This document shows, in pieces, positions 48,870 to 59,818 of a DNA stretch of 64,000 nucleotides. Position numbers and translations under genes: made by a program. This stretch comes from Ulota crispa (taxonomy: Eukaryota; Streptophyta; Bryopsida; Orthotrichales; Orthotrichaceae). The first letter of the stretch is position 1, and the number at the start of each line of letters is the position of its first letter. A model generated the notes under the pieces. That model was not told the origin of the DNA, ran no database searches, and was given only the letters and a program-made list of their open reading frames with translations. The stretch lies in contig OY987244.1 of the NCBI GenBank assembly GCA_963920765.1, forward strand, positions 4,714,501 through 4,778,500, in the 5' to 3' direction.

Positions 48870-49092
48870 CCCTTAAACGTCACGGGCATAATAGATACAT
48901 TGCCGTATATTTGGCATTTGCTACCAATAAATTTTTTTAACTTGGGATCTCAAATAGCTTACTAGAATTGCATTTATCTATATTCTAACTTCTTTGTTGA
49001 TCTCAAATGTAGTAAAGGTGTGAATCCGGTCCAAATACAAGAAAATACCCCATATTGTACTGATTGCAAAGGGTCTTTTTGATGTTTAAGGG
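48870..49092. mobile_element. TTAA-type MITE, family O (223 bp)
   Basis: Left TTAG/CCCTTAAACGTCACGGGC and right TTTGATGTTTAAGGG/TTAA (49093-49096). Inverted relative at 35314-35545. The left TTAA has one change. Confidence 0.78.
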
Positions 49093-49096
49093 TTAA

Positions 49097-50602
49097 TAAA
49101 TGTAACACAAAGATTTTTACTTATTTATTTACTTTTGTTTACAGAGCAATATGCACTTTATGATCCAGGCTTGGTTGCAAAAATTGGATGCGAATCATTC
49201 ATGTGTGCATATACATCCATAGAATTAGCTATTTATATTAAAAGAGTATATATTTTTGGCACAATGAATCTTTGAGAGGGACTTGACAATTTAGTCTATA
49301 TTTTCCTTCCAATTTGTTTTGTATTAAGGCGAGTATTAAGGTTGCTAGTGTCAAAATGAGGTAAGCTTTTGGTGAAAATTTGCCCAAACAAAGTTCCATG
49401 CTCTAATACAAAAAGAATTGATAAAACTCCCAAATCTGTGCTTTGGTTCTAATGTACAAAAGTTGAACATTCTACTCGAGATCTTTTTTATTATCAACTT
49501 TGGTCTCTTGAAATGTTTTGATACAAAATTCCCGTGTCAAACACTGCCTAATCTTATATGCAATTTGTTTAAGCATACTAGAAAATACTACACTTTATTG
49601 GCGCACAAATGTGGCTGTTAAGTGAAATTTGCTTTGGTAACATATCAATAAATCTTACATTTTGCACTTTCATCAAACTTGCCTTGGAAAAATGGGAGAG
49701 AATGGATTCCAATTGCAAAATAATATATCTAGTTTCTTTGTGGGTCGTGATTGTTCAAGACTCAAAGTTTATGTTTACATGAGCAGAATCAATTACAATC
49801 TTTGCTTCCAAAAGATCGTATCTAAGCCCAAAACCAAATTTGAACGATAAGCTAGAAAGTTATAAAACATTTATAACCTGTTTATGTTATATTAAAAATA
49901 GCAAAATAGTACAAAATAATGACACTATGATGATAACATTCTTCTCAAACAATGTTTTCTTTGACTTTCAAAACTTATATAGTATTTGGTTCTCAAGATA
50001 CAATTGTTATGATTTTCCTATCCAATTTTCTTGAATGTTTGATGTTTTGATCCTTTGAAATCAAACATTTGAATTTCAGAGGCCACAATTCTAACAAGCT
50101 TTCCTACAAAAAAAAAACATGAAAGATGAAAAAAATTGATATTAAAGGTGCACAATGAAGTCCTTCTTAAGTTATTCGAAGTTATTTGACATATTTGCAG
50201 CATTAAAAAGACACATTTTGTTTAATATCTTGCATCATTGAATATCTTTCATATTTAAATTCTAAAATCCTTTGGCCTTTTGAAGTCCAGGTTTGTTCCA
50301 AATTACTCCTAAAAATAAAATTTCAAATCTTCATTTGCTTAATTTGGAGTTGAATACAATTATTAAATCTATTGGCTAATATGTTCAAGGTTTATTTTTT
50401 AAGTTCTCATAAAAATGACCTTGTAAATTGCAAGATTGTAATACTTAAACTTCATGAGAAAGAAACATAGACACTTCTAGTTTTTTTCAAACATGCAATT
50501 TTTGCTAATGACCTTTTTTATTAAAAAGTCATGTGTGTTTATAGTCATTGTACAAACGATCTTGTATTGGGAATTAAATTTGAGGATTCAAGAATTTTTT
50601 TT
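49097..50602. other. AT-rich intergenic, no gene recognised
   Basis: Short open frames only. No terminal repeat pair or domain was identified. Confidence 0.4.
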
Positions 50603-50606
50603 TTAT

Positions 50607-51514
50607 TCCCTAAAGGACCAAGCCCTTTTTCAGTGAAAGCTACTAAAAACTGCCACTTTTATGGGAATGAGTACAAAGGTAGGAAAAACAATTATTTTTG
50701 GAAATCCAACCATAAGATCTTGCCCTAGACTATGGGAGGTACTTGTGGAAAAAAATCAGCTCATCCTAGATGTAGAGGAGTGAGATATTGACATTTGAAG
50801 TGAAAAAAAGTTTTTTCCCCCTGCTGCCCAAAATTTTCAGAAGCCTTTGATTGCCTCTAAATCAAAAAAAATGCTCTACGCAAATTTGAGGTTTATTTTT
50901 CCCATGTAGAAGACCAAGTTAGGTAAGTGTCGGAGAATTTTCAAATGAATTGGAGGTGTGAATCATACTTTGTAAAATCTTGCAATGCTGTAAGGCCATC
51001 AAATTTGCATACACACTAGGCAAAATTGGAGGATTTATGTAAAATTTAGAAATGTGAATTACTTTTATCCAAATGGTGAAAATCAAGGAGTTTTAGTCTA
51101 CTACAACAAGGAAAAAAAAATAAAAAAAAAGATTCACAAAGAGCATAAAAAAATAAAGCACCAAAGGCAAAAGGAATGGAAGTATGGGAGTTCCATACCT
51201 GCCCGCAAACTAAAACTTTTCACTCATAAATTGAAATTGAATGATTCAAAGCTCCCCACATATTTCAAATTTTTTGTTTGAAAAAATATTATTTTTAGAA
51301 AAGTTTTTGGTTGCCTGATCTCCCTTGTTTTTCAAAAATTCATGCATAACTTCTTCAATAAATGTTGGAATGAAGAAAAAATTAGATGCCCACGTAGGTC
51401 TTTGAATTCCTCATCTTTCATAAGAGTTTCAAAAAATCATACAAAGTAGTTTAGTTTTAAGTACATTCCCAAAATCCCAATTGTCCCCCAAAAGGACACT
51501 TGGTCCTTTAGGGG
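50607..51514. mobile_element. TTAA-type element P (about 908 bp)
   Basis: Begins TCCCTAAAGGACCAAGCCC after TTAT and ends GGTCCTTTAGGGGG. The left module matches the right end of element J and the left end of G (TAAGATCTTGCCCTAGACTATG). The right module matches G. Its right end runs straight into element Q, with no TTAA between them. Confidence 0.75.
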
Positions 51515-52223
51515 GCCCAAGGGCCCTTTTGGGAGACAAATGGAATTTCAGGCATGTACCTATGGCTAAACTACTTTGCATGATTTTCTGAAACTTTTAT
51601 TGAAGGTGAGAAATTCAAAGATCTATGTGGGAATATAGTTTTTTCTTCATTCCGACATTTATTGAAGAAATTAAAATGAATAATTGAAAAATAGGGGAAT
51701 CTGGGCAACCTAAAAACTTCTTTAAAAATTGCATTTTTTTTAAATAAAAATCTGAAATAGGTTCTTTAGACTTATATATATGTGGGGAGCTTTGAATCAT
51801 TCAATTTTGATAAATGAGATGAAAATTATGAGAAGTTTTAGTTTGCAGGTAGGTGTGATTTCTCTTGAAATCACACCTACCTGCAAACTGAAACTTCTCA
51901 TAACTTTCATCTCATTTATCAAAATTGAATGATTCAAAGCTCCCCACATATATATAAGTCTAAAGAACCTATTTCAGATTTTTATTTGAAAAAAACGCAA
52001 TTTTTAAAGAAGTTTTTGGGCTGCCCAGATTCCCTTGTTTTTCAATTATTCATTTTTAATTCCTTCAATAAATGTTGGAATGAAGAAAAAATTACATTCC
52101 CACGCAAATCTTTGAATTCCTTACTTTCAATAAAAGTTTCAAAAAATCACGCATAGTAGTTTAGCCATAGGTACATGCCCGAAGTTCCATTTGTCCCCCA
52201 AAGGGACAATGGGCCTTTAGGGG
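51515..52223. mobile_element. Near-perfect hairpin TTAA-type element Q (about 709 bp)
   Basis: The arms 51540-51855 and 51885-52200 are inverse copies of each other with few mismatches. They meet at GTAGGTGTGATTTC/GAAATCACACCTAC. Both arms are the right module of the G/N/P family (CAAAGATCT, CATTCC, GGCATGTACCTATGGC), so Q is an inverted duplication of that half. The right end is GGCCTTTAGGGG/TTAC; the left TTAA is missing at the junction with P. Confidence 0.85.
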
Positions 52224-52227
52224 TTAC

Positions 52228-54245
52228 AAAAACAAATTATACTGATTTTTTTTTTTTTTCTTTTTTTTGAATAAATGGAAGTACATGATGAAAAGAGACC
52301 CTAAATTGATGACAATTTCCACACAAAATTGGAAGACACTATTTCCAGTTATGAGATAATTGTAATAACCAATAAGCAATGCGTATCTAGTGCTTTTAAA
52401 AATTTAGCAATCGTAGAGAACTAAAAACACAGTTTTTTATGAAATCATGAGACAACTGGTTACAAAGCAAAAACCCAATACTCATCCCATGCCACTTCTT
52501 ATCATAGATTGATTCAAGACTTTTCATATCTCATCACAAAGTGTTTTCAGCCTATTTTTCATACCCGCAAGTTTATCTATGTCACGAGATCCAAAATTTT
52601 CCATTTGTTCTTTGATAAGGAAATATTCAAACCATCAAATGCGCCCACACATGAACCAAAAGAAAAGTAAATACAAGTAAGCATTGCAATACTTATCACA
52701 AGACCTCAATAAAGAAGTTCCCTATGAATTTAATGATATTTAGAAGCTACAATGAAAAAAACTAAAAAACAAGACCACCAATCTAATATCGCAACTTCTC
52801 TAATTTATCCCTAAATATATACCTAAACAAGTAAGAGTTGAGTGTCATAGAAGATTATTCACTACATATATAAGCTATCTCTTTGTGGATTAAATTATCA
52901 CTACAAGACTTTTGATTCGCCTCAATCTATAGTTAATCATGCTTCTTTTGATAACCCAAACACAAGTATGATTGTTTGAAAAAATGTGAAACAAAATTCA
53001 GAGCTTTTCCACCTTGGCCCCCCACAAACACGTACTGTATGTGCAGTAAACCAAGCCATAGTAAATGCTTCCACTGAGCCTATTCAAAGTAAGGAGTTGT
53101 TCACTCTATGTCCCACATTCCATTGAAATCAAAGAATGTAAAGCCAAAAAGTTGGGACTTGGCAATGCATACTACACCCCAAGTTCCATGGGAACACTTT
53201 TTGAAAGTTTTGACAAAAAAGAAAGTGGGACTTCATTCAAGGTTTAAGTCAACTATTTTGCTAGACCCAACTTTCCACCCATGTCTCACCAATATTTTTG
53301 CATAAAATGTTCATGACGTTCTTTGGTATTCCATTTTGCCCTAAATAACCCAATGATGTTGGGAACTCAAGTTGAGGTGGGACTTGCAGAGATGGGTTGT
53401 GGGCATGGTTGTTGCATTGGGCCACCCATCCGTTCGCCAGAAGTGCCTGATTGAGCTTATGTCTGTCCAATGTGGTCAACTCATAGTTGACTTCAAAAAA
53501 TGATACAAAATGTTAAAAAAAACTTACTTTGTACATGCTAGTGATACTCAATGTTGCCAATATGAAGTCAAAATGTGGATTTAAAGTCATATCATGTGAT
53601 AAAAATGAAAAATAATAATTTGATTCTTCCATTTTTAGGTCAAAAACCCTAAAAACGGTCATAAAACTATGAGAGGACAGACACATCCGCCCGTCCTGTC
53701 TTTTTTGCCCGCCCGACTCTCCCATCCGATAGCCAAAAGTCGCCTGATGTAACAACCATGGTTGTAAATGTAGTAGAGATGGGTTGTGGGATGTAGTGTG
53801 AACAGCCCCCTAATTCTGTAAGTGAGTGCCCAGGCTGATGATCATGGTGCTGCACGGTGCGCACAGTGCAGCAGTCCAGTCCCCAAAAGGATCCCCGTTG
53901 TTGCGGGGACCTGCTCCTTTCAAGTTTCAACTCAAGCGCATCTTGTAACAAGCAAAAAAAAAAGTAGGTACCAACAGTTAAAAACTCGTCGGTGACCAGC
54001 AGTAACTTGTTTTCAATCGAGAGCGCACCTGTCCGAATGCATGGACCCAACCAGGTCATAGACTCATGGCCGGCAGGCAGCCACTGACCATACTCATGCG
54101 TAGTTGCAGGAAATCAACGTGTTACATGATAGCGGACAAATTTAGTTGTAGAATCGAATGTTTTGCATTCTCTGTTGTCCGATTCAGCAACTCTTTGTAA
54201 TGCTTTGCGATGTTGTCCCGTCTTGGCAAGGGTCTTTACAGTTTA
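52228..54245. other. Intergenic, no gene recognised
   Basis: A T-rich run at about 52243-52270. Two partly related GC-richer patches (about 53375-53460 and 53680-53800) share CCCATCCG, GCCTGAT and GAGATGGGTTGTGGG words and may be the ends or copies of an old element. No protein family is recognised in the open frame at 53667-54059. Confidence 0.4.
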
Positions 54246-54248
54246 TTA

Positions 54249-54539
54249 GAGCATCTCCACCGGTGGCTCTGGCTCGCTCAAAGTGTATGAAAAGTAGCTA
54301 GGTCCTTTTCAAATTTTCTTATTTGGCGAGTCTAGCAAGTCACTATTCATGCACTATTCAACCTAAGTTTAGTGAGCTTTATTCTCTACTTCCCTAAATT
54401 AGTGGTCAACTACTTATTTATGGGGTGTGTTTGAGTGTAAGGCCACTTTTTCAAAGAGCATGGGTGGAGATTGAGAGCCTTCATGCCTTGCCAAATGAGA
54501 TGGAAAACTTTGAGCGAGTCTAGACTGGTGGAGATGCTC
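54249..54539. mobile_element. PIF/Harbinger-like MITE 1 (291 bp)
   Basis: TTA/GAGCATCTCCACCGG at the left (TTA 54246-54248) and CTGGTGGAGATGCTC/TTA at the right (54540-54542). Exact 3-bp duplication. The interior is related, inverted, to the next element. Confidence 0.82.
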
Positions 54540-54545
54540 TTATAA

Positions 54546-54854
54546 GAGCACCTCCACTGGTTTGGGCTCTTTCAAAGTTTTCCATCTGTTTGGGCCGGCC
54601 CTCACACCCCATGATCTCCATGGCCATGCTTTAAAACAAGGTGGCCTTGCATTCCAACATGCCTCATAAATAGGCAGGTGACCACTTATCAAAGAAAGTA
54701 GAGGATAAAGCTCATTAAACTTAAGGTGAATAGTGAATGAATAGTGGTTTGAAGGGCATTTGCTAGACACTGTAAGACAAAATGTCTCAAATGAGAAGAT
54801 TTTGAGAGGGACCTCAACACTTTGAGCATGTTTGAGCCACAGATGGAGATGCCC
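54546..54854. mobile_element. PIF/Harbinger-like MITE 2 (309 bp), inverted relative of MITE 1
   Basis: TAA/GAGCACCTCCACTGG (TAA 54543-54545) and GATGGAGATGCCC/TAA (54855-54857). It lies 6 bp from MITE 1 in opposite orientation. Confidence 0.8.
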
Positions 54855-55284
54855 TAATCGTCTTGAATATCCAGGAACAAATTCTGTAAAAATTTAGGCA
54901 TTCCAAACCAATATTCGAGGTCAGCCGGTTGACTAGTTGAAACTTGAAAATATCAAATAAATAACTGAGCATTTTTCTCTCAAAATCTCATTGTAATATA
55001 TTAGAGTATATTTATAGAATTTTCACAGGAAATAACCGGTCCATGCTATGCTAGTGAAAAAAAGAAGATCCGGTTGAAATTGGGAAATGCTGGATTTGAG
55101 CCGGTGAAACGAAAAATTTCTCCCCCAAACACTGTTCCAAACTCAAGTGGTTACACTTAGTAATACTAACAGTACTTTATGTTCACCCATGTGCTAACCT
55201 GTAGGTGGACCGACTGCTGTCTAGAGAAGAAAATCATTGGCGAGACGAAGAGTGTCACGTGACACAGCTATGCTTTGCTTGAAA

Positions 55285-55520
55285 CACCATATTCGTTAAT
55301 TTGGGAAAACCAGGTGTCCCATTTTGTACTCCACTCAAACCCAAAAAGTTACTTTAAACCATATTCGAAGGTATCAGATTTAGTTTGAGCCACTAAGAAT
55401 TTTTCCCTCGCAAATCTCTCCTCTCAAGTACGAGCACGTGTCGGTTTGAGGTGATCAAACTTCCTAACTCACCTGAAAGTCCCAAAATATACCATTTTTC
55501 TCAAATTAACAAATATGGTG
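55285..55520. mobile_element. MITE with CACCATATTCGTTAA ends, copy 1 (236 bp)
   Basis: Left CACCATATTCGTTAATTTGG, right its imperfect inverse ending AATATGGTG. The internal sequence (CCCAAAAAGTTACTTTAAACC) recurs in the next element in the same orientation. Confidence 0.7.
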
Positions 55521-55543
55521 ATTTGAGCTCCTTTTCCAATGAA

Positions 55544-55782
55544 CATGATATTTGTTAAATTGGGAAAATCGAAAGTACCATTTTGTACTCCATCTCAAAC
55601 CCAAAAAGTTACTTTAAACCATATTTGAAAGTATCAAATTTAGTCAGAGCCACTAAGAATTTTTACCTCGCAAATTCCTCCTCTCAGGGCACGTGTACCA
55701 AAAAAAACTCTGCAAGCTCGGTTTGAGGTGATCTCAAAGTCCCAAAGTGTACTCGTTTTCCCAATTTAACGAATATCGTGTT
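55544..55782. mobile_element. MITE with CACCATATTCGTTAA ends, copy 2
   Basis: Left CATGATATTTGTTAAATTGG, right CCAATTTAACGAATATCGTG. It is a direct neighbour of copy 1, with about 85% similarity by eye. A T-to-C-rich leader (CTCGCAAATTCCTCCTCTCA) is shared. Confidence 0.68.
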
Positions 55783-55789
55783 GGTGATC

Positions 55790-56851
55790 AATGATCAGGA
55801 TAGATTGTTGTTGAGCAAGTGGCGAGCGTAAAAATTAGTATGAGTATGAGTAATTGAGTATCTTAGCGTCACGCAAATTATGGATGAAGAACAATGAGCC
55901 ATGGCGAAGTTGAACTTCGATCTACAATAGTAACTAGTAATTGAACCACATGCTTGACCTGCTCTTACTACGAGACGTTCGGACAAGTCGCTTAATCTAG
56001 GGGAGGTACAAGCTAGCGGAGTTCGAGATTCCTAAAGAAGCTTATGTGCACGCTCGAAGGGTAGGGCGTGCTAGTGTACTCACTTTAGAAGCACATTCTG
56101 GAAGGCGCTGTCTTGCAAACGTGTGAATGAATCCGTTTGTCAGGGCTCAGGCATAAGTTTCATTACCTAGATATTTTGCTTACCTTGTAGAATTGAGACA
56201 AGTAAGAGTTAAGAAAGCACATTCTAATACACAGATCTGTTGAAAAAGTGCAGGCAAGATCTTACAGAAGAGGAAAATTAGCACATTTTAATGCTGAGGT
56301 AGAGAGCGAGGGCCAACCAGAGTAAGAATTTTTTTATTACAAAATGTGCTTGTAGCACCACCAGTATGGGGTTTTAATATCTGGAAATGTACAAGGACAC
56401 TTCTCGTGAAACTTGCGGAAGAGATTTAGAGCATTTTTGGGGGGGAACAGCAAAAATTGAGAAAGTTCAGTCTACGCAGCTCGAAATGGAACGAGCCACC
56501 TCATGTTCGTACAGCCATGGGACACTTGTTGCCTGCCTGATGCAGACATAGTGCTTCTATTTGTTCGAAAACTATACTTATGGCTGGTTATGGAGCAAAA
56601 TTATTCGGCCTGATGCTACATCGATTCCGACAAGTCCATTTTTTCGAAATGAGATGTGCAAGAGCGGGACCGTGTGGTAATATATCTATCTCTATCTCAA
56701 GAAAACTGTGCAGGGTGCACAAAAAATTGTGCCCTTTGCCTCTAAAATAATAGGAAATTCGGCTTGAGCACGAAGATGGACAGGTATGTAGCTTAAAGAA
56801 GCTACGCATCTACACATACACCAAATTGGTAGAAAAGATCTCCATAGAGAT
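55790..56851. other. 3' flank of the HD-Zip gene
   Basis: Likely 3' untranslated region and downstream sequence of the minus-strand gene that stops at 56852. No other gene is recognised. Confidence 0.45.
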
Positions 56852-58539
56852 TTAGGCCCATTCCCACCATGGGAGTACTTTACTATCTTCTAACTGAGCT
56901 AATAAAAAATTACTGGCATCGTCTTCGTTTGAGACATCTTCGGGCTTAAAGGAATTGCTCTGGCTAGCAGGGGAGAGCATTTGGTCGAAGAGGTTGTCGC
57001 CCATATGAATGAAATTGGAGTCCATCTCTAGCGAAACTTGCGGTTGAACAATGTTCTCTGGTGGGTCGACGAGGGAGCCACTATAAGCGTTGGAGATTTG
57101 GCTTGAAACGCTGCCAGAGCTGAATGCCTCCCGATTCGAAACCTCTGCTGAAGCCTCCTCTATGCGTGCCTGGACCGACTTTGATCCGTTCTCGCTGCTG
57201 GCATTAATAAGCTCAGATGGAGCTGGTTCCAGATTCTCAGATTTCTCAGATGGTGGTGTCAAGGCTGTTTTAGATTTCATGTTTTCCTCCGGTAGATCGC
57301 CGACAGTATGACTTGTATGTGAGGTTTGCACCTTTGCCGTCAAGCTATTAACCTGTGGAAACCGAGACCAACTGAAAATTCAGCTCCGATCGAAATGAAT
57401 GGATAAAACAGGAACACTCAATCGTTCACAGAGTACTTAATGCACTCCAAGTGCCAGAATCAGCTCAAGATTTCTCACACCTCTCTCCCCTCTTTCCTGA
57501 GATGCAATGTGGCGAATGACACGAACACTGTAGGGGAAGCGAAGGACGGAATTAAAAAGTTAGTACCGGACTTCGACGAGAATTACAGTTTCTAAAGGTA
57601 GGTGGAAGAGTCGTGTTTATATTATTGATGCCTTACCTCAATCTGAAGCTGCTTGTTCTCGTCGAGCATTGCTTCTAATTCACCTTTAAGACGATTGTAA
57701 TCTGCAGTGAGGATCTCGAAATCCCCTTCCAACTTTTTGGTTTTCCAGCGTGCGCGACGGTTCTGGAACCACACGGACACTTGCCTTGGCTGAAGCTTGA
57801 GATCCTCAGCAAGCTGCGTTTTCCTCTCAGGATCGAGCCTGTTCTCTAACTCGAAGCTTTTCTCGAGTGACTTGACTTGATCATAGGAAAGTCTTCTCTT
57901 CTTCTCTACAGGTTGTGAGCAGTCGTCTCCATTATCATCTTCGTCTCGATCTTCAGCCGATGCTTCGAACGTGGGAGAGAAGAAGAGCCTTTGACCGCAA
58001 CTGGTCAAGGAATCCTCCAAGCCTCCACCTACACTGCGAACTGCACAATGCTTGACAGTAGAAGATGTCAGATAAAGAGCATACACAAGAATACAACAGC
58101 ACCTCCATCTTGTCACAAAAACAGAGATAAATTCCAACTAGTACTATTCCTTCACTCTTAAAATCGAGAATTAGAGTGTTCTGAATCTAAGTAATAATCA
58201 TCCGATCCAGCCTCACAAAAACATGTGGACTAGTTTATCCTGCAACACCAGTGAAGCATGCAAAGAAGAGCAAAGCCTTCGTGTTTCCTCTTACTTCTTA
58301 TTCCACAAATGAATTTCGGTTCCAGATTTGCGGAAGCGGACTAAGTAACATAATGTTCAGATTCATAAATATGCACATAGCAAGCACGAGATGGCAAACT
58401 TAAGTCTCTCCTACTAACCTTTACACGGAACAGGAGAACAAGAGGCAAGCATAGCCACCAAGGACATATCAGGCGGATTATCGTTATGCACGAGCATGAC
58501 ATTAGAACCATTGTAGCCTATAGCACCTTGATTCGCCAT
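56852..58539 (-). CDS. Class I HD-Zip transcription factor, three exons
   Basis: Exons on the minus strand: 58539-58419, 58040-57637 and 57352-56852, with GT-AG introns in phases 1 and 0. The protein is 341 residues. Residues about 1-40 include [10 protein letters not shown] and ASCSPVPC, an N-terminal motif of HD-Zip I proteins. After an acidic patch ([11 protein letters not shown]) comes the homeodomain ([17 protein letters not shown] to [12 protein letters not shown], helix 3 intact). A leucine zipper follows without a gap (L-L-L-M-L-L heptads from LEGDFEIL to VNSL). The C-terminus is acidic, Ser-rich and ends WWEWA, like the aromatic activation motif of this class. The zipper directly joined to the homeodomain and the lack of START and MEKHLA domains place it in class I or II. 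The lack of a CPSCE motif excludes class II. It would act in the nucleus as a dimer on pseudopalindromic CAATNATTG sites, typically in stress or developmental responses. The ATG at 58539 is the first in frame. Confidence 0.95.
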
Positions 58540-58609
58540 CTCTGACCAGGCAGTAGCACTCGTGCTATTATACACACCGGGTAAGCAGCTCACTGGCTCT
58601 ACAGGATGG

Positions 58610-58764
58610 CTAAGAGTACTTGAACACGTTTGCGCGTCCCAACATTGCTCCGCGGCTTGGTCCTCGCATTGAACCGATGCTTCCAGCGCGAAGATAGTAA
58701 CTACACTTCCACAATTCTGAAAGATCTCCACTCACGAGCACCGAGCCACGTCTATCACACACAT
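58610..58764 (-). promoter_or_regulatory. Two upstream ORFs in the HD-Zip leader
   Basis: Between the TATA box and the main ATG, two short frames start with ATG on the minus strand: 58764-58732 (11 codons with stop) and 58669-58610 (20 codons with stop, MRGPSRGAMLGRANVFKYS). If the leader is unspliced, ribosomes meet both before the main start, so translation may be damped or conditional. Arabidopsis ATHB1, also class I, is known to be controlled by an upstream ORF. Whether the peptides are related is not shown here. Confidence 0.5.
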
Positions 58765-58950
58765 TTCCCTCACGATCCGTCTTGGATAAGAAAAAAGAAT
58801 TCGCTTAGCAACCTGCAGCTTCAAAACTCCTCCTCTCACACAAACAAACAGCAATTCAGAGCGCACTCCGACTCTCCAGAACACAAGAACTCTTCGAAAA
58901 GAGCGTATTCAGCTCAACGTTGTTTCCAGACTAATGAGGAGCACCGCTAA

Positions 58951-58958
58951 TATATAAC
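58951..58958 (-). promoter_or_regulatory. TATA box of the HD-Zip gene
   Basis: TATATTAG-type sequence (GTTATATATTAGCGG on the minus strand), about 410 bp before the start codon. It predicts a leader of nearly 380 nt. Confidence 0.55.
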
Positions 58959-59249
58959 ACTTTTCTGCACAGAAAAAGCCAAAACACCTGTGTCCGAATG
59001 GTGGCCCCAGCGCTCTCTGTATAATTTTCCAGAAATTTACGGTCAAACATTTCCCCCTCGGTCTTTATTACTCACTTTAGCTCCTCTTACGCAATTTTAA
59101 ATAAAAAAAAACAGAGACTCCATCTATAGACTCCGATCCTCTCACGCGGTTTAACACTATCATGAGTGGAGAAAGGGAAACTTAAAGGCTCTCGATCCAC
59201 ACGCATGTGCCTAATGTTTTGCCACCAGGCAGGGCTATCCCGGCGCTCT

Positions 59250-59386
59250 AATCGCCGCAACTCTGGTTCTGGTTCTTAACACCGACACGTTCATCACTCG
59301 TTTTGACTTAATCCTATCTTAATCGTCGCAACTCTGGTTCTTAACACCGACACCGTTCATCAACTCGTTTTGACTTAATCCTATAG
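59250..59386. repeat. Tandem duplication of about 67 bp
   Basis: Two units start with CGCAACTCTGGTTC and end with TTTTGACTTAATCCTAT (59250-59317 and 59321-59386). They differ by small indels. They lie upstream of the HD-Zip promoter. Confidence 0.85.
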
Positions 59387-59818
59387 CTTCGCTAGCTGCC
59401 ATGGCTGTGGCTGTACAATAAAATGCAGCCATGGACGATTGGACGGACGATCGTTAGATCTTTTTGTCGTGGCCAGTCTGGCTGGGACAGACGCGACCGT
59501 TCTGCCGTCTCGCTCTCTGCCGCCCATGGAGATCTGGCAATGTCATTTACCACGAGATAAAAAATTCATCAAAGCAAAGCAAAGGACATCAATATCTATA
59601 ACAGAAAGCGAAATGAATATGCACGGCTACGAAATCGTTTTCGGTGGAAAACTAAGTCAAAACAAACTTCGATCTGCGGTAAGTTCGATCTATGGATTGC
59701 TAACACTATGGCCTGTGTAAATCTTAGTTCTACTGTGTGCAGGAATTGGATAAAAAGCAATGTGCTCAAGCCTCAAGGGCTCTGGCACCATCTCCGACAT
59801 CGCTGTAGGTTTCTTTAA

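Noticed and set aside
58540-58731. N-terminal extension of the HD-Zip protein to 58731
   Set aside because: The frame is open, but the codon at 58731 is GTG and no ATG occurs before 58539.
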